A stretch of 6,232 bases of DNA from NCBI GenBank assembly GCA_009787945.1, contig WQSI01000104.1, forward strand, positions 1 through 6,232, in the 5' to 3' direction. This DNA is from Defluviitaleaceae bacterium (GTDB lineage: Bacteria > Bacillota > Clostridia > Lachnospirales > WRAX01). The position numbers and the translations under genes are program-made. Under the pieces are notes generated by a model that saw only the letters and a program-made list of their open reading frames with translations, was not told the DNA's origin and made no database searches. This document shows positions 1 to 5,987 of the stretch, piece after piece. The number at the start of each line of letters is the position of its first letter. Position 1 is the first letter of the stretch.

Positions 1-237
1 ACAGGAATTTGGGAGCTTAACCACCCCATCACCAGCCTTCTGCCGTTTGCTGTTTATGGCTTGCTTGGCGCGGTTTTTGCCCAAGGGGGCGACTTGGCAG
101 CGTCTGCCCTTAAACGCCATGTTGGCATTAAGGACTTTGGGCAGCTTATCCCAGGGCATGGCGGGATTTTAGACCGTTTTGACTCAATACTTTTTGTTGC
201 GCCATTGGCGTTAATATTCTTTTATATTGCCTTATAA
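1..237 (+). CDS. cdsA: Phosphatidate cytidylyltransferase (CDP-diglyceride synthase), C-terminal part
   Basis: Frame 1 is open from the first base to a TAA at 235-237, giving the last 78 residues; the start lies outside the window. The stretch contains the complete family signature: S-A-L-K-R, then K-D after four residues, then I-P-G-H-G-G-I-L-D-R-F-D. It ends in a short hydrophobic helix, as CdsA proteins do. The enzyme is an integral membrane protein that makes CDP-diacylglycerol from CTP and phosphatidic acid, the precursor of the bacterial phospholipids. The signature's acidic residues are known in the family as metal and substrate ligands. It is followed after 47 bases by dxr, a conserved order in Firmicutes, and no terminator is seen between them, so co-transcription is likely. 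Identification is firm because the signature matches without exception. Confidence 0.95.
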   Translation, partial: TGIWELNHPITSLLPFAVYGLLGAVFAQGGDLAASALKRHVGIKDFGQLIPGHGGILDRFDSILFVAPLALIFFYIAL

Positions 238-284
238 AAGCCTTAAAAAGAAAGATATTCAGATGTTGGAGTTGATATTGCAAA

Positions 285-1421
285 ATGAAAATTAGTATTT
301 TAGGGTCTACTGGTTCAATTGGTCGCCAGACCTTGGAGGTTGTGGAAAATTTAACCCATGATTACCAGGTGGAAGCTTTAACGGCACATTCCAATGTGGA
401 TTTGTTAGAAGCGCAAGTTAAGAAATTCCAACCTAGCCTGGCAGTGCTGTGGGGCGAGGCTGACGCGCTAGAGTTAAAACGGCGTGTTGGCAGCATTTGT
501 GAGGTTGCCTACGGCATGGAAGGGCTGAAACAAGCGGCAAGCCTGCCCGCTGTTGACTTGGTTGTAAATTCGGTGGTGGGCAATGTTGGGCTTTTGCCCA
601 CAATGTCGGCTCTGGAAGCGGGCAAGCCTGTGGCAATCGCCAATAAAGAGGTTTTAGTGACAGCAGGGGAAATTATCATGCCCTTGGCTAGGGCTAAAGG
701 TGTCCACATTTTGCCTGTGGACAGCGAACATTCTGCCATTTTCCAATGTTTGGCAGGGTCTGCCCAACCTCCCGCGAAGATTTATTTAACAGCATCTGGC
801 GGGCCATTCCGCGGCAAAACCAAGGCAGAAATGGCAGGGGTTACTGTAGAGCAAGCCCTTGCCCACCCAAATTGGGCAATGGGGCAGAAAATTAGCATAG
901 ATTCGGCAACCATGATGAATAAGGGTCTCGAGGTTATTGAAGCAAAATGGCTGTTTGACCTGCGACCCGACCAAATTCATGTGTTGGTTCATCCTCAATC
1001 CATCATACATTCTATGGCAGAATTTGAGGATGGGCAGATAATGGCACAGCTTGGTGCGCCTGATATGCGGTTGGCTATACAGCACGCCATAACCCACCCA
1101 AACCGACTGCCAAACCCATTTAAACGGCTAGATTTCAGCGTTCACAACAATTTAACTTTTGCACAGCCCGATTTTGAGAATTTCCCTTGCCTGGCGTTGG
1201 CATACCAGGCTTTAGAAGCGGGCGGGCATTATCCAACTGTGCTAAATGCCGCCAACGAAGAGGCGGTTGCCGCCTTTCTCGCTAAAAAAATTAGCTTTTT
1301 GGACATTCCCGCAATTATAGACAGGGCACTATCTGCATATACTGATGAAAGCAAGGGCTTGACTATAGATAGCATATTAGAAGCAGACGCATGGGCGAGA
1401 GCCTTCACAAAGATTTCCTAG
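285..1421 (+). CDS. dxr: 1-deoxy-D-xylulose 5-phosphate reductoisomerase
   Basis: This cytosolic enzyme converts 1-deoxy-D-xylulose 5-phosphate to 2-C-methyl-D-erythritol 4-phosphate using NADPH and a divalent metal, in the non-mevalonate isoprenoid pathway; it is the known target of fosmidomycin. The 378-residue length is normal for the family. Visible motifs are the NADPH-binding GSTGSIG at 7-13, N-K-E at 120-122, the metal ligands D146 and E148 (D-S-E-H-S) and E216, the substrate-phosphate residues S171, S207, N212 and K213, and the flexible-loop H194-P-N-W197-x-M199. All known active-site residues of the E. coli enzyme have counterparts. The ATG at 285 is chosen because it starts directly at the Rossmann strand (M-K-I-S-I-L-G) and an in-frame TGA lies at 273-275. 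The Shine-Dalgarno is weak: GGAG at 268-271, 13 bases away. The gene sits between cdsA and rseP, 27 bases before the latter, probably in one operon. It appears intact. Confidence 0.98.
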   Translation: MKISILGSTGSIGRQTLEVVENLTHDYQVEALTAHSNVDLLEAQVKKFQPSLAVLWGEADALELKRRVGSICEVAYGMEGLKQAASLPAVDLVVNSVVGNVGLLPTMSALEAGKPVAIANKEVLVTAGEIIMPLARAKGVHILPVDSEHSAIFQCLAGSAQPPAKIYLTASGGPFRGKTKAEMAGVTVEQALAHPNWAMGQKISIDSATMMNKGLEVIEAKWLFDLRPDQIHVLVHPQSIIHSMAEFEDGQIMAQLGAPDMRLAIQHAITHPNRLPNPFKRLDFSVHNNLTFAQPDFENFPCLALAYQALEAGGHYPTVLNAANEEAVAAFLAKKISFLDIPAIIDRALSAYTDESKGLTIDSILEADAWARAFTKIS

Positions 1422-1432
1422 GAAATAACCTT

Positions 1433-1441
1433 AGAAGGGGG
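1433..1441 (+). promoter_or_regulatory. Ribosome binding site of rseP, supporting a TTG start
   Basis: The purine run AGAAGGGGG lies seven bases before the TTG at 1449-1451. No ATG or GTG is available in frame near this point, and the protein family begins just before the first membrane helix, so this site decides the TTG start. Confidence 0.7.
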
Positions 1442-1448
1442 TAAAGTT

Positions 1449-2603
1449 TTGGTTTTAACGATAATTTTGGCATTGATAGTTTTCACGGTGGTGGTGGTTG
1501 TTCACGAACTTGGTCATTACTGGACGGCAAAAAAAGCGGGTATTCATGTGGTAGAATTTTCCATTGGCATGGGTCCTCGCCTGTGGCATTTCAAGCGGGG
1601 AGAAACGGTTTTCTCGCTGAAATTGTTCCCTATTGGCGGCTCTTGCCGCATGTTAGGGGATGCTGACGAAGAGGAAGCGGAAGAGGGCGTTGTTAAAGCT
1701 CCCGACCCCCGTTCTTTTGGCGCAAAACCCGTGTGGGCGCGCATGATAGTAATTCTTGGGGGTGCGGTTTTAAATTTCATCCTTGCCATAGTTTTGTCCA
1801 CGATTATGATGATGTTTAACGCCCAATCTGAAGCCACAATACGCGCTTTTAGTGATAATTCCCCTGTGCGAGAGGTTGGTTTTATGGAAGGCGATCGCAT
1901 TGTCCGCATGAACGACAGGCGGATTCGTGTGCAAGGCGACATGCAATTGGAGATGATGAATGTTGACGGCAGCCCAGTCCGTTTTGTGGTGGACAGAGGG
2001 GGCGAAACCCTGGAATTTACCGTCACCCCTTTCCTTCACGAATATGAAGTGGGAGGAGAAGAGCGAAGCCGTTGGCTATTTGGTTTTCAGTGGGGCTTTG
2101 CCATAGGAACATTTGCAGACATCCCCGAATGGCTAGAGGGCTACCCTGCCGTGCGGGAGCTTGGCTTTTTTGAAAGCATAAGAATGGGCTATCAAAACGT
2201 CACCTTCCTTGTGCGGGCTACAGTTACAGGGATAACCCGCCTGTTTACCCAGGGCTTTAATTTGCAGGATTTAATGGGGCCTATTGGCTTTGTGGATGTG
2301 GTGGGTGGTCAGGTTGAAAACGTCACCGCTGCCGCAGAAGAATCGGGAGCAAATGTTGGTCTTGCAGTGTTTTGGACAGTTATGAATTTTACGATTTTGC
2401 TGTCTACAAGCCTTGGAATTTTTAACCTGCTACCCCTGCCAGCCTTAGACGGCGGACGAATGGTTTTCCTTATTTTGGAAGCAATCCGCCGCAAGCCAAT
2501 CCCGCCAGAGCGGGAGGGAATTGTGCATTTTGTTGGCTTTGCCCTGATAATGGCGTTGGCTGTAGCAGTTGCTTGGAATGACATCTTGCGTTTGTTCCAG
2601 TAA
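1449..2603 (+). CDS. rseP: RIP metalloprotease RseP (site-2 protease family, M50)
   Basis: A 384-residue zinc metalloprotease embedded in the membrane. The family cuts transmembrane segments of anti-sigma factors and leftover signal peptides. The first helix (about 3-18) runs into the zinc-binding H19-E-L-G-H23. A second hydrophobic segment covers about 98-121, a PDZ-like region about 128-193 (G-F-M-E-G-D-R-I at 144-151), then helices near 306-328 and 357-378. The second active-site motif N-L-L-P-L-P-A-L-D334-G-G-R is at 326-337, with D334 the expected third zinc ligand. An acidic stretch with seven D/E residues (71-79) precedes the conserved P-R-S-F / P-V-W segment. Translation starts at TTG (1449). 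It follows dxr by 27 bases and is probably in the same operon as cdsA and dxr; its stop lies inside a predicted promoter for the next unit. The natural substrate cannot be told from this window. Confidence 0.96.
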   Translation: MVLTIILALIVFTVVVVVHELGHYWTAKKAGIHVVEFSIGMGPRLWHFKRGETVFSLKLFPIGGSCRMLGDADEEEAEEGVVKAPDPRSFGAKPVWARMIVILGGAVLNFILAIVLSTIMMMFNAQSEATIRAFSDNSPVREVGFMEGDRIVRMNDRRIRVQGDMQLEMMNVDGSPVRFVVDRGGETLEFTVTPFLHEYEVGGEERSRWLFGFQWGFAIGTFADIPEWLEGYPAVRELGFFESIRMGYQNVTFLVRATVTGITRLFTQGFNLQDLMGPIGFVDVVGGQVENVTAAAEESGANVGLAVFWTVMNFTILLSTSLGIFNLLPLPALDGGRMVFLILEAIRRKPIPPEREGIVHFVGFALIMALAVAVAWNDILRLFQ

Positions 2604-2614
2604 TATGGTATAAT
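2586..2614 (+). promoter_or_regulatory. Predicted sigma-A promoter for ybaB and downstream genes
   Basis: A perfect TATAAT (2609-2614) is preceded by TGG, giving an extended -10 element. A TTGCGT at 2586-2591 lies exactly 17 bases upstream and matches three of six -35 positions, including the leading TTG. The promoter overlaps the rseP stop codon (2601-2603). Transcription would begin near 2621, leaving a leader of about 29 bases before the ybaB ATG. The leader contains a tandem CAAATTTT CAAATTTT (2624-2639) and the Shine-Dalgarno GGAGG. Prediction rests on sequence only. Confidence 0.65.
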
Positions 2615-2639
2615 TGTGAAAAACAAATTTTCAAATTTT

Positions 2640-2644
2640 GGAGG
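2640..2644 (+). promoter_or_regulatory. Ribosome binding site of ybaB, deciding the ATG start
   Basis: A perfect GGAGG sits five bases before the ATG at 2650. It makes the in-frame TTG at 2638 an unlikely start, because that codon overlaps the ribosome binding site. Confidence 0.85.
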
Positions 2645-2649
2645 ATATT

Positions 2650-2985
2650 ATGCGCAAAGGATTCGGCGGGATGCCGCCTAACATGAACCAATTGATGAAA
2701 CAAGCCCAGAAAATGCAGGAAAAAATGGCACAAACCCAGTCAGAATTGGACGAAAGAGAGCTTGAGGTATCCGCTGGGGGCGGCGTTATAAAGGTTAAAA
2801 TTACAGGCAAAAAGGAAATTAAAGAGCTTACAATCGACCCTGATGCCGTTGACCCTGATGACGTGGAAATGTTGCAAGACCTGCTAATTTCCGCCATTAA
2901 CGAGGCTGTGCGCCAGGCAGATGAGATGGTTAGCAAAGAAATGAGCAAGGTAATGCCTGCGGGTATGCCTGGAGGGCTGTTTTAA
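2650..2985 (+). CDS. ybaB: YbaB/EbfC family nucleoid-associated protein
   Basis: A 111-residue small DNA-binding protein. Family members form dimers that bind DNA without strict sequence specificity and are usually encoded between dnaX and recR. The sequence shows the glycine/methionine-rich N-terminus (M-R-K-G-F-G-G-M-P), the long amphipathic helix with the family pattern N-Q-L-M-K-Q-A-Q-K-M-Q (about 13-23), the beta segment E-V-S-A-G-G-G-V-I-K-V (about 39-49), the conserved I-D-P-D (62-65), a C-terminal helix with the N-E-A-V-R-Q-A pattern (84-90) and the ending M-P-G-G-L-F. The ATG at 2650 is used because of the GGAGG five bases upstream. Its stop overlaps the next start by one base (TAATG), so the two are probably translationally coupled. 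A promoter at 2586-2614 suggests it opens the transcription unit. The usual upstream dnaX is not present; rseP is there instead. Confidence 0.95.
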   Translation: MRKGFGGMPPNMNQLMKQAQKMQEKMAQTQSELDERELEVSAGGGVIKVKITGKKEIKELTIDPDAVDPDDVEMLQDLLISAINEAVRQADEMVSKEMSKVMPAGMPGGLF

Positions 2986-3212
2986 TGGAATTTATTGTAA
3001 AATTCACATGGTATGACGACGAGAACATATGGCTTGCAACCTCGTCAAACGAAAAATTTGCCATGACATTAGACCATGGCTCTTTTGATGCTTTGCTAGA
3101 AAGGGTCAAGGTTGCTCTTTATGACATAGCAGAAATTGATTTAGGGTACAAAGGCGAAATCAAACTGAAATTAGAAGTCCATCGCACTATCAGCATGGAT
3201 GTGGTTGCGTAA
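2985..3212 (+). CDS. Small HicB-like / DUF1902 family protein
   Basis: A 75-residue protein whose start overlaps the ybaB stop (TAATG), with GGAGGG at 2971-2976 as ribosome binding site. The N-terminal pattern of a beta strand, F-T-W-Y-D-D-E-N-I-W-L-A-T-S (7-20), followed by a strand region and the helix D-A-L-L-E-R-V-K-V-A-L (35-45) resembles the HicB/DUF1902 partial RNase H-like fold. The C-terminus (about 57-71) is a charged strand-like segment. HicB proteins are usually antitoxins, but no HicA-like toxin (small basic double-stranded RNA-binding domain) is next to it and no DNA-binding domain follows, so an antitoxin role is not supported. It separates ybaB from recR, which are normally adjacent. 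Family assignment is from memory of the pattern, not a search. The function is unknown. Confidence 0.65.
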   Translation: MEFIVKFTWYDDENIWLATSSNEKFAMTLDHGSFDALLERVKVALYDIAEIDLGYKGEIKLKLEVHRTISMDVVA

Positions 3213-3262
3213 TGGCTGACTAATGCAAACGGAATTTTAAAAGATGCAGGTATGGTTTAAAT

Positions 3263-3868
3263 ATGACAAATTACTATGGCTCACAAGTATCACGCCTAAT
3301 TGAAGAATTTGCAAAATTGCCAGGCGTCGGCGCGAAGTCCGCTCAGCGCATGGCTTTTTATGTTCTTAAATCTCCACAAGAACGGGCAGAGGCGTTGTCC
3401 TCTGCCATATTGTCTGCACGCTCCACAGCTAAATATTGTAAATTTTGCCAAAATTTAACTGATGAGGAAGTTTGTTTTGTTTGCAACAATCACAACCGCG
3501 ACCCCCAGACGGTGATGGTGGTAGAAACCCCCCAGGACATGGCAGCTTACGAGAAAACCAGAGAATACAGCGGTTTATATCATGTTTTACATGGAGCGAT
3601 TTCCCCAATGGACGGCATTGGGCCTGGAGAGCTTCGCATTAAGGAGTTATTACACCGCCTGGATAATAACCCGCCAATTACCGAGGTGATTTTGGCGACA
3701 AACCCCAATATCGAAGGGGAAGCAACGGCAATGTATTTGTCAAAATTGCTGAAGCCCTTAGGGGTGCGCACCACGCGAATTGCCCATGGCGTTCCTGTTG
3801 GCGGGGATTTGGAGCATGTGGACAGCGTGACCCTGCTACGCGCTTTGCAAGGGCGGAGAGAGTTATGA
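3263..3868 (+). CDS. recR: Recombination protein RecR
   Basis: A 201-residue recombination mediator, which acts with RecO (and RecF) to load RecA on single-stranded gaps during repair; it forms a ring-shaped clamp. Domains in order: a helix-hairpin-helix with K-L-P-G-V-G-A-K-S-A-Q-R (18-29), a four-cysteine zinc finger (C59, C62, C71, C74), a Toprim domain with V-V-E88-T-P-Q-D92 and A-T-N-P-N-I-E-G-E-A-T-A (145-156), and a C-terminal segment with G-V-P-V-G-G-D-L-E-H-V-D (176-187). Length and all motifs are normal. The ATG at 3263 matches the family N-terminus (M-x-x-Y-Y). Its ribosome binding site is weak: only AGG at 3248-3250, 12 bases upstream, which makes coupling to upstream translation plausible. 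The stop overlaps a possible small reading frame by ATGA. It lies 50 bases after the DUF1902 gene. Confidence 0.97.
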   Translation: MTNYYGSQVSRLIEEFAKLPGVGAKSAQRMAFYVLKSPQERAEALSSAILSARSTAKYCKFCQNLTDEEVCFVCNNHNRDPQTVMVVETPQDMAAYEKTREYSGLYHVLHGAISPMDGIGPGELRIKELLHRLDNNPPITEVILATNPNIEGEATAMYLSKLLKPLGVRTTRIAHGVPVGGDLEHVDSVTLLRALQGRREL

Positions 3869-3954
3869 AAAACAAGGCGACCAATAGCAAGACTGAGGTG
3901 GGAAAACATTATGGTAAAAGGGGTGAATATCATAGAAACAACTACAATTTATGA
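3865..3954 (+). other. Possible 29-codon reading frame coupled to the recR stop
   Basis: An ATG overlaps the recR stop codon (ATGA at 3865-3868), with GGAG at 3855-3858 at good spacing of six bases. The frame encodes 29 residues, rich in K, R, N and H, and ends with TGA at 3952-3954, inside the start of the acetyltransferase gene in another frame. I recognise no family. It could be a leader peptide, a remnant of an older gene after recR, or chance. Confidence 0.2.
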
Positions 3955-4354
3955 AGCAACCAAAGAAGAGCAAAACTATATTGACTCTTGCTTGGGTCGC
4001 TACAATAACTCAAAAGTACCATTTACACAAAACCCAACAACCATATATTTCAACAAATGCATAAAAGACGGCGATGAAGTTATCGGGGGTATTTTATCCT
4101 ACCTTTATTGTTGGAATATCCTAAATATTGATGTTCTATGGGTCAAAGATGAGCATAGAAATAAGGGTTTTGCCAGAGCTTTGGTTGATGCGGTAGAGAG
4201 CGAAGCAAGAGCAATGGGGTGTCACATTTCTCATTTGGATACCTTTGATTGGCAGGCAAAGGAGCTATATGAGAAACTTGGATATGTGGTATTTGGTGTC
4301 TTGGAAAATTGTCCAGAAGGTCACAATCGCTATTATATGTCAAAAAAGCTATAG
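3911..4354 (+). CDS. GNAT family N-acetyltransferase
   Basis: A 147-residue protein of the Gcn5-related fold, which transfers an acetyl group from acetyl-CoA to an amine. Motif A is clear: the strand L-N-I-D-V-L-W-V (71-78) leads to R83-N-K-G86-F-A88, the pyrophosphate-binding R-x-x-G-x-A loop, then the helix to about 101. Motif B is seen as L-D-T-F-D-W-Q-A-K-E-L-Y-E-K-L-G-Y (109-125), and the protein ends in a last strand Y-Y-M-S-K-K-L. The substrate cannot be predicted; it could act on a small molecule, antibiotic or protein. The start at 3911 has GAGGTGGG (3895-3902) as ribosome binding site. It follows recR by 42 bases on the same strand and is closed by the terminator at 4431. Its GC content, hand-counted at about 37 percent, is well below that of recR (close to 50 percent over a counted 120 bases), which suggests more recent acquisition. 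Confidence 0.88.
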   Translation: MVKGVNIIETTTIYEATKEEQNYIDSCLGRYNNSKVPFTQNPTTIYFNKCIKDGDEVIGGILSYLYCWNILNIDVLWVKDEHRNKGFARALVDAVESEARAMGCHISHLDTFDWQAKELYEKLGYVVFGVLENCPEGHNRYYMSKKL

Positions 4355-4430
4355 AAATTAGTGCGGACACCGTGTGGCAAGTGGCTTGTTGGTGGCATAG
4401 CCCCCCAAAACCCTCTAAGTTACAACGCAT

Positions 4431-4467
4431 ACAAAAACAGGACACTATGTCTGTGTCCTGTTTTTGT
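4431..4467. terminator. Bidirectional rho-independent terminator between convergent genes
   Basis: A perfect 15-bp inverted repeat (ACAAAAACAGGACAC at 4431-4445 and its complement at 4453-4467) encloses a seven-base loop. The GC-richer core (CAGGACAC/GTGTCCTG) is flanked by A5 on one side and T5 on the other, then GTTTT, so each strand reads as hairpin plus U-tract. It lies after the acetyltransferase (+) and one base beyond the MATE stop codon (-), and can end both transcripts. Confidence 0.92.
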
Positions 4468-4468
4468 T

Positions 4469-5956
4469 TTATTCGCTAATATCTTGCTTCACAATGCTTT
4501 TATTACGCCATTTGCCCATTCGGTACACAATAATTGATATGACGGTGTTTGTCACCCATGCCGCCACCAGCGACCACATTAAGGCTTCTGGTGCGCGCCC
4601 ATAGGCGTTTTCATGGATAAGGCGCATCATCTCGCCAGTTTCGTGATGAGGTATATATGTTGGCAGAGCCAGAAGCCAATCTGGCGTTGTCATTAAATGG
4701 TAAAAAAGATAGGCAGTGGGCACACGAATTACCACTGTATTTATTAGCGAACCCCACATGGGGCTGATGGCATCCCCTGCCCCGCGTATCGCCCCCCAAA
4801 GCACCTGGCAAACGCTAAAAATTATAAATCCAGGCACTAAAATGCGCAACATCCGCACTGTCATGTCGATAACATATGGTGTGTTCCAATAATCTGCATT
4901 GGTAAACATTCGGGCAAAGGTTTCACTGAACAGCAGCACTGCCGCACCCATGGCAACAGATACCACAACAGAAAGTATTGCGCCTTCCCTTACTCCTTGA
5001 CTAATGCGCTCCTTTTTGCCTGCCCCCATATTTTGCCCAGCATAAACCGTAATAGCGTTACCGAAAGAAAAAATCGGCATTATGATGAAAGCGTCAATAC
5101 GCATTATAATCGTCATGGTTGCCACATAAGACGCGCCGAAGCTGTTTGTCAAAGGCTGCACCATCATAACCGCCACGGCAATAACCGCTTGGGAAAGCCC
5201 TGTTGGCACACCAAGCTTTAAAACTTGGCTGACATATTTTCTTTGGGGCTTTAGGTATTTTTTATCAGCATCAAAAACATGACGCATTTTTAAGAGCTTA
5301 AACCAGCACAAAAGGGCGGACAAACCTTGAGAAACAACTGTACCTATGGCAACGGCAGGCATCCCCCAGCCAAAACCCACAACAAACAAAAAATTTAAAG
5401 CAACATTCAACAAAGAAGCGATAACCAAATATATCAGCGGGGAAAAGCTGTCACCTAAGCCCCGCAAAATCCCCGAAAATATGTTGAAATAGGCAAGCCC
5501 CAAAATGCCCCACATTAGGATATTCATATACAGCACACTGTCATCAATAATTTCTGCTGGGGTGTTTAACAGCTCCATTAATGGGCGCGAAAACATGGGA
5601 CCAATAATCATCAAAAACCCGCCTAAGATGGCTGTTGTTGTGATAATTGTGCCTATTGTGCGGGATAAATCCTCCCGAGACTTTGCCCCAAAATATTGGG
5701 AAACCATAACCCCGCCGCCTATGGCAATTCCTGCCATTAAGACGATTATCAAGAAAAAAACAGGCATGGAAGCCCCTACCGCCGCCAAAGCATTAGGTCC
5801 CACAAACTGCCCAAGTATCATAGCGTCTGCCATATTATAGAACTGCTGAAAAATATTACCAACAAGCAAAGGCACAGCAAAAATCATCAGCTTGCGCCAT
5901 GGTCTGCCCTCTGTCATATCAATTTTTCCAAATTTTAATTTTAAGCCATCCATCAT
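4469..5956 (-). CDS. MATE family efflux transporter
   Basis: A 495-residue, very hydrophobic membrane protein of the MATE/MatE superfamily, in the DinF/NorM-like Firmicute group; such proteins export cationic drugs or metabolites in exchange for Na+ or H+. The N-terminus has the typical D-M-T-E-G (13-17), then W-R-K-L-M-I-F-A-V-P-L-L-V-G-N with F-Q-Q-F-Y-N-M-A-D (36-44). The two-fold internal repeat of the family is visible: L-R-G-L-G-D-S-F-S-P (164-173) mirrors I-R-G-A-G-D-A-I-S-P (390-399). About 12 membrane segments fit the pattern. An unusually long hydrophilic loop (about 424-456, containing P-H-H-E-T-G-E-M-M-R) lies before the last helix. Two adjacent ATG codons open the frame; GGGGG (5967-5971) ten bases upstream favours the first. 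It follows yggS by 31 bases and is probably co-transcribed with it. The substrate is not predictable from sequence. Confidence 0.94.
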   Translation of the reverse strand: MMDGLKLKFGKIDMTEGRPWRKLMIFAVPLLVGNIFQQFYNMADAMILGQFVGPNALAAVGASMPVFFLIIVLMAGIAIGGGVMVSQYFGAKSREDLSRTIGTIITTTAILGGFLMIIGPMFSRPLMELLNTPAEIIDDSVLYMNILMWGILGLAYFNIFSGILRGLGDSFSPLIYLVIASLLNVALNFLFVVGFGWGMPAVAIGTVVSQGLSALLCWFKLLKMRHVFDADKKYLKPQRKYVSQVLKLGVPTGLSQAVIAVAVMMVQPLTNSFGASYVATMTIIMRIDAFIIMPIFSFGNAITVYAGQNMGAGKKERISQGVREGAILSVVVSVAMGAAVLLFSETFARMFTNADYWNTPYVIDMTVRMLRILVPGFIIFSVCQVLWGAIRGAGDAISPMWGSLINTVVIRVPTAYLFYHLMTTPDWLLALPTYIPHHETGEMMRLIHENAYGRAPEALMWSLVAAWVTNTVISIIVYRMGKWRNKSIVKQDISE

Positions 5957-5987
5957 AGCGTTTTATCCCCCAAATTTCTTTTCAAAA

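Noticed and set aside
238..284. Promoter between cdsA and dxr
   Set aside because: No -10/-35 pair with acceptable spacing is visible; the short gap and conserved order favour read-through.
1259..1300. Two consecutive hairpins in dxr (AGGCGG-TTG-CCGCCT, and GCTAA-A5-TTAGC followed by T5) that resemble an intragenic terminator
   Set aside because: They lie within conserved codons (N-E-E-A-V-A-A-F-L region); the second stem is only five pairs and AT-rich. Coding constraint explains them well enough.
1891..1898. GCGATCGC octamer, like the cyanobacterial HIP1 repeat
   Set aside because: I noticed only this copy in the window, and gene order and style indicate a Firmicute; chance occurrence in the G-D-R-I coding stretch.
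1544..2026. 160-codon open frame on the - strand inside rseP
   Set aside because: It lies fully antisense to a well-supported gene, shows no recognisable domain and has low-complexity serine/threonine/proline-rich composition typical of a shadow frame.
2638..2652. TTG start for ybaB giving a protein four residues longer
   Set aside because: The TTG overlaps the GGAGG ribosome binding site of the ATG at 2650, and the extra residues are just the translated Shine-Dalgarno.
2985..3212. Reading the small gene after ybaB as half of a HicAB toxin-antitoxin module
   Set aside because: No HicA-like frame is found on either side, and the protein lacks the C-terminal DNA-binding domain usual in HicB antitoxins.
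5505..5840. 111-codon open frame on the + strand inside the MATE gene
   Set aside because: Antisense shadow of a membrane protein gene; no family pattern and no convincing ribosome binding site noticed.
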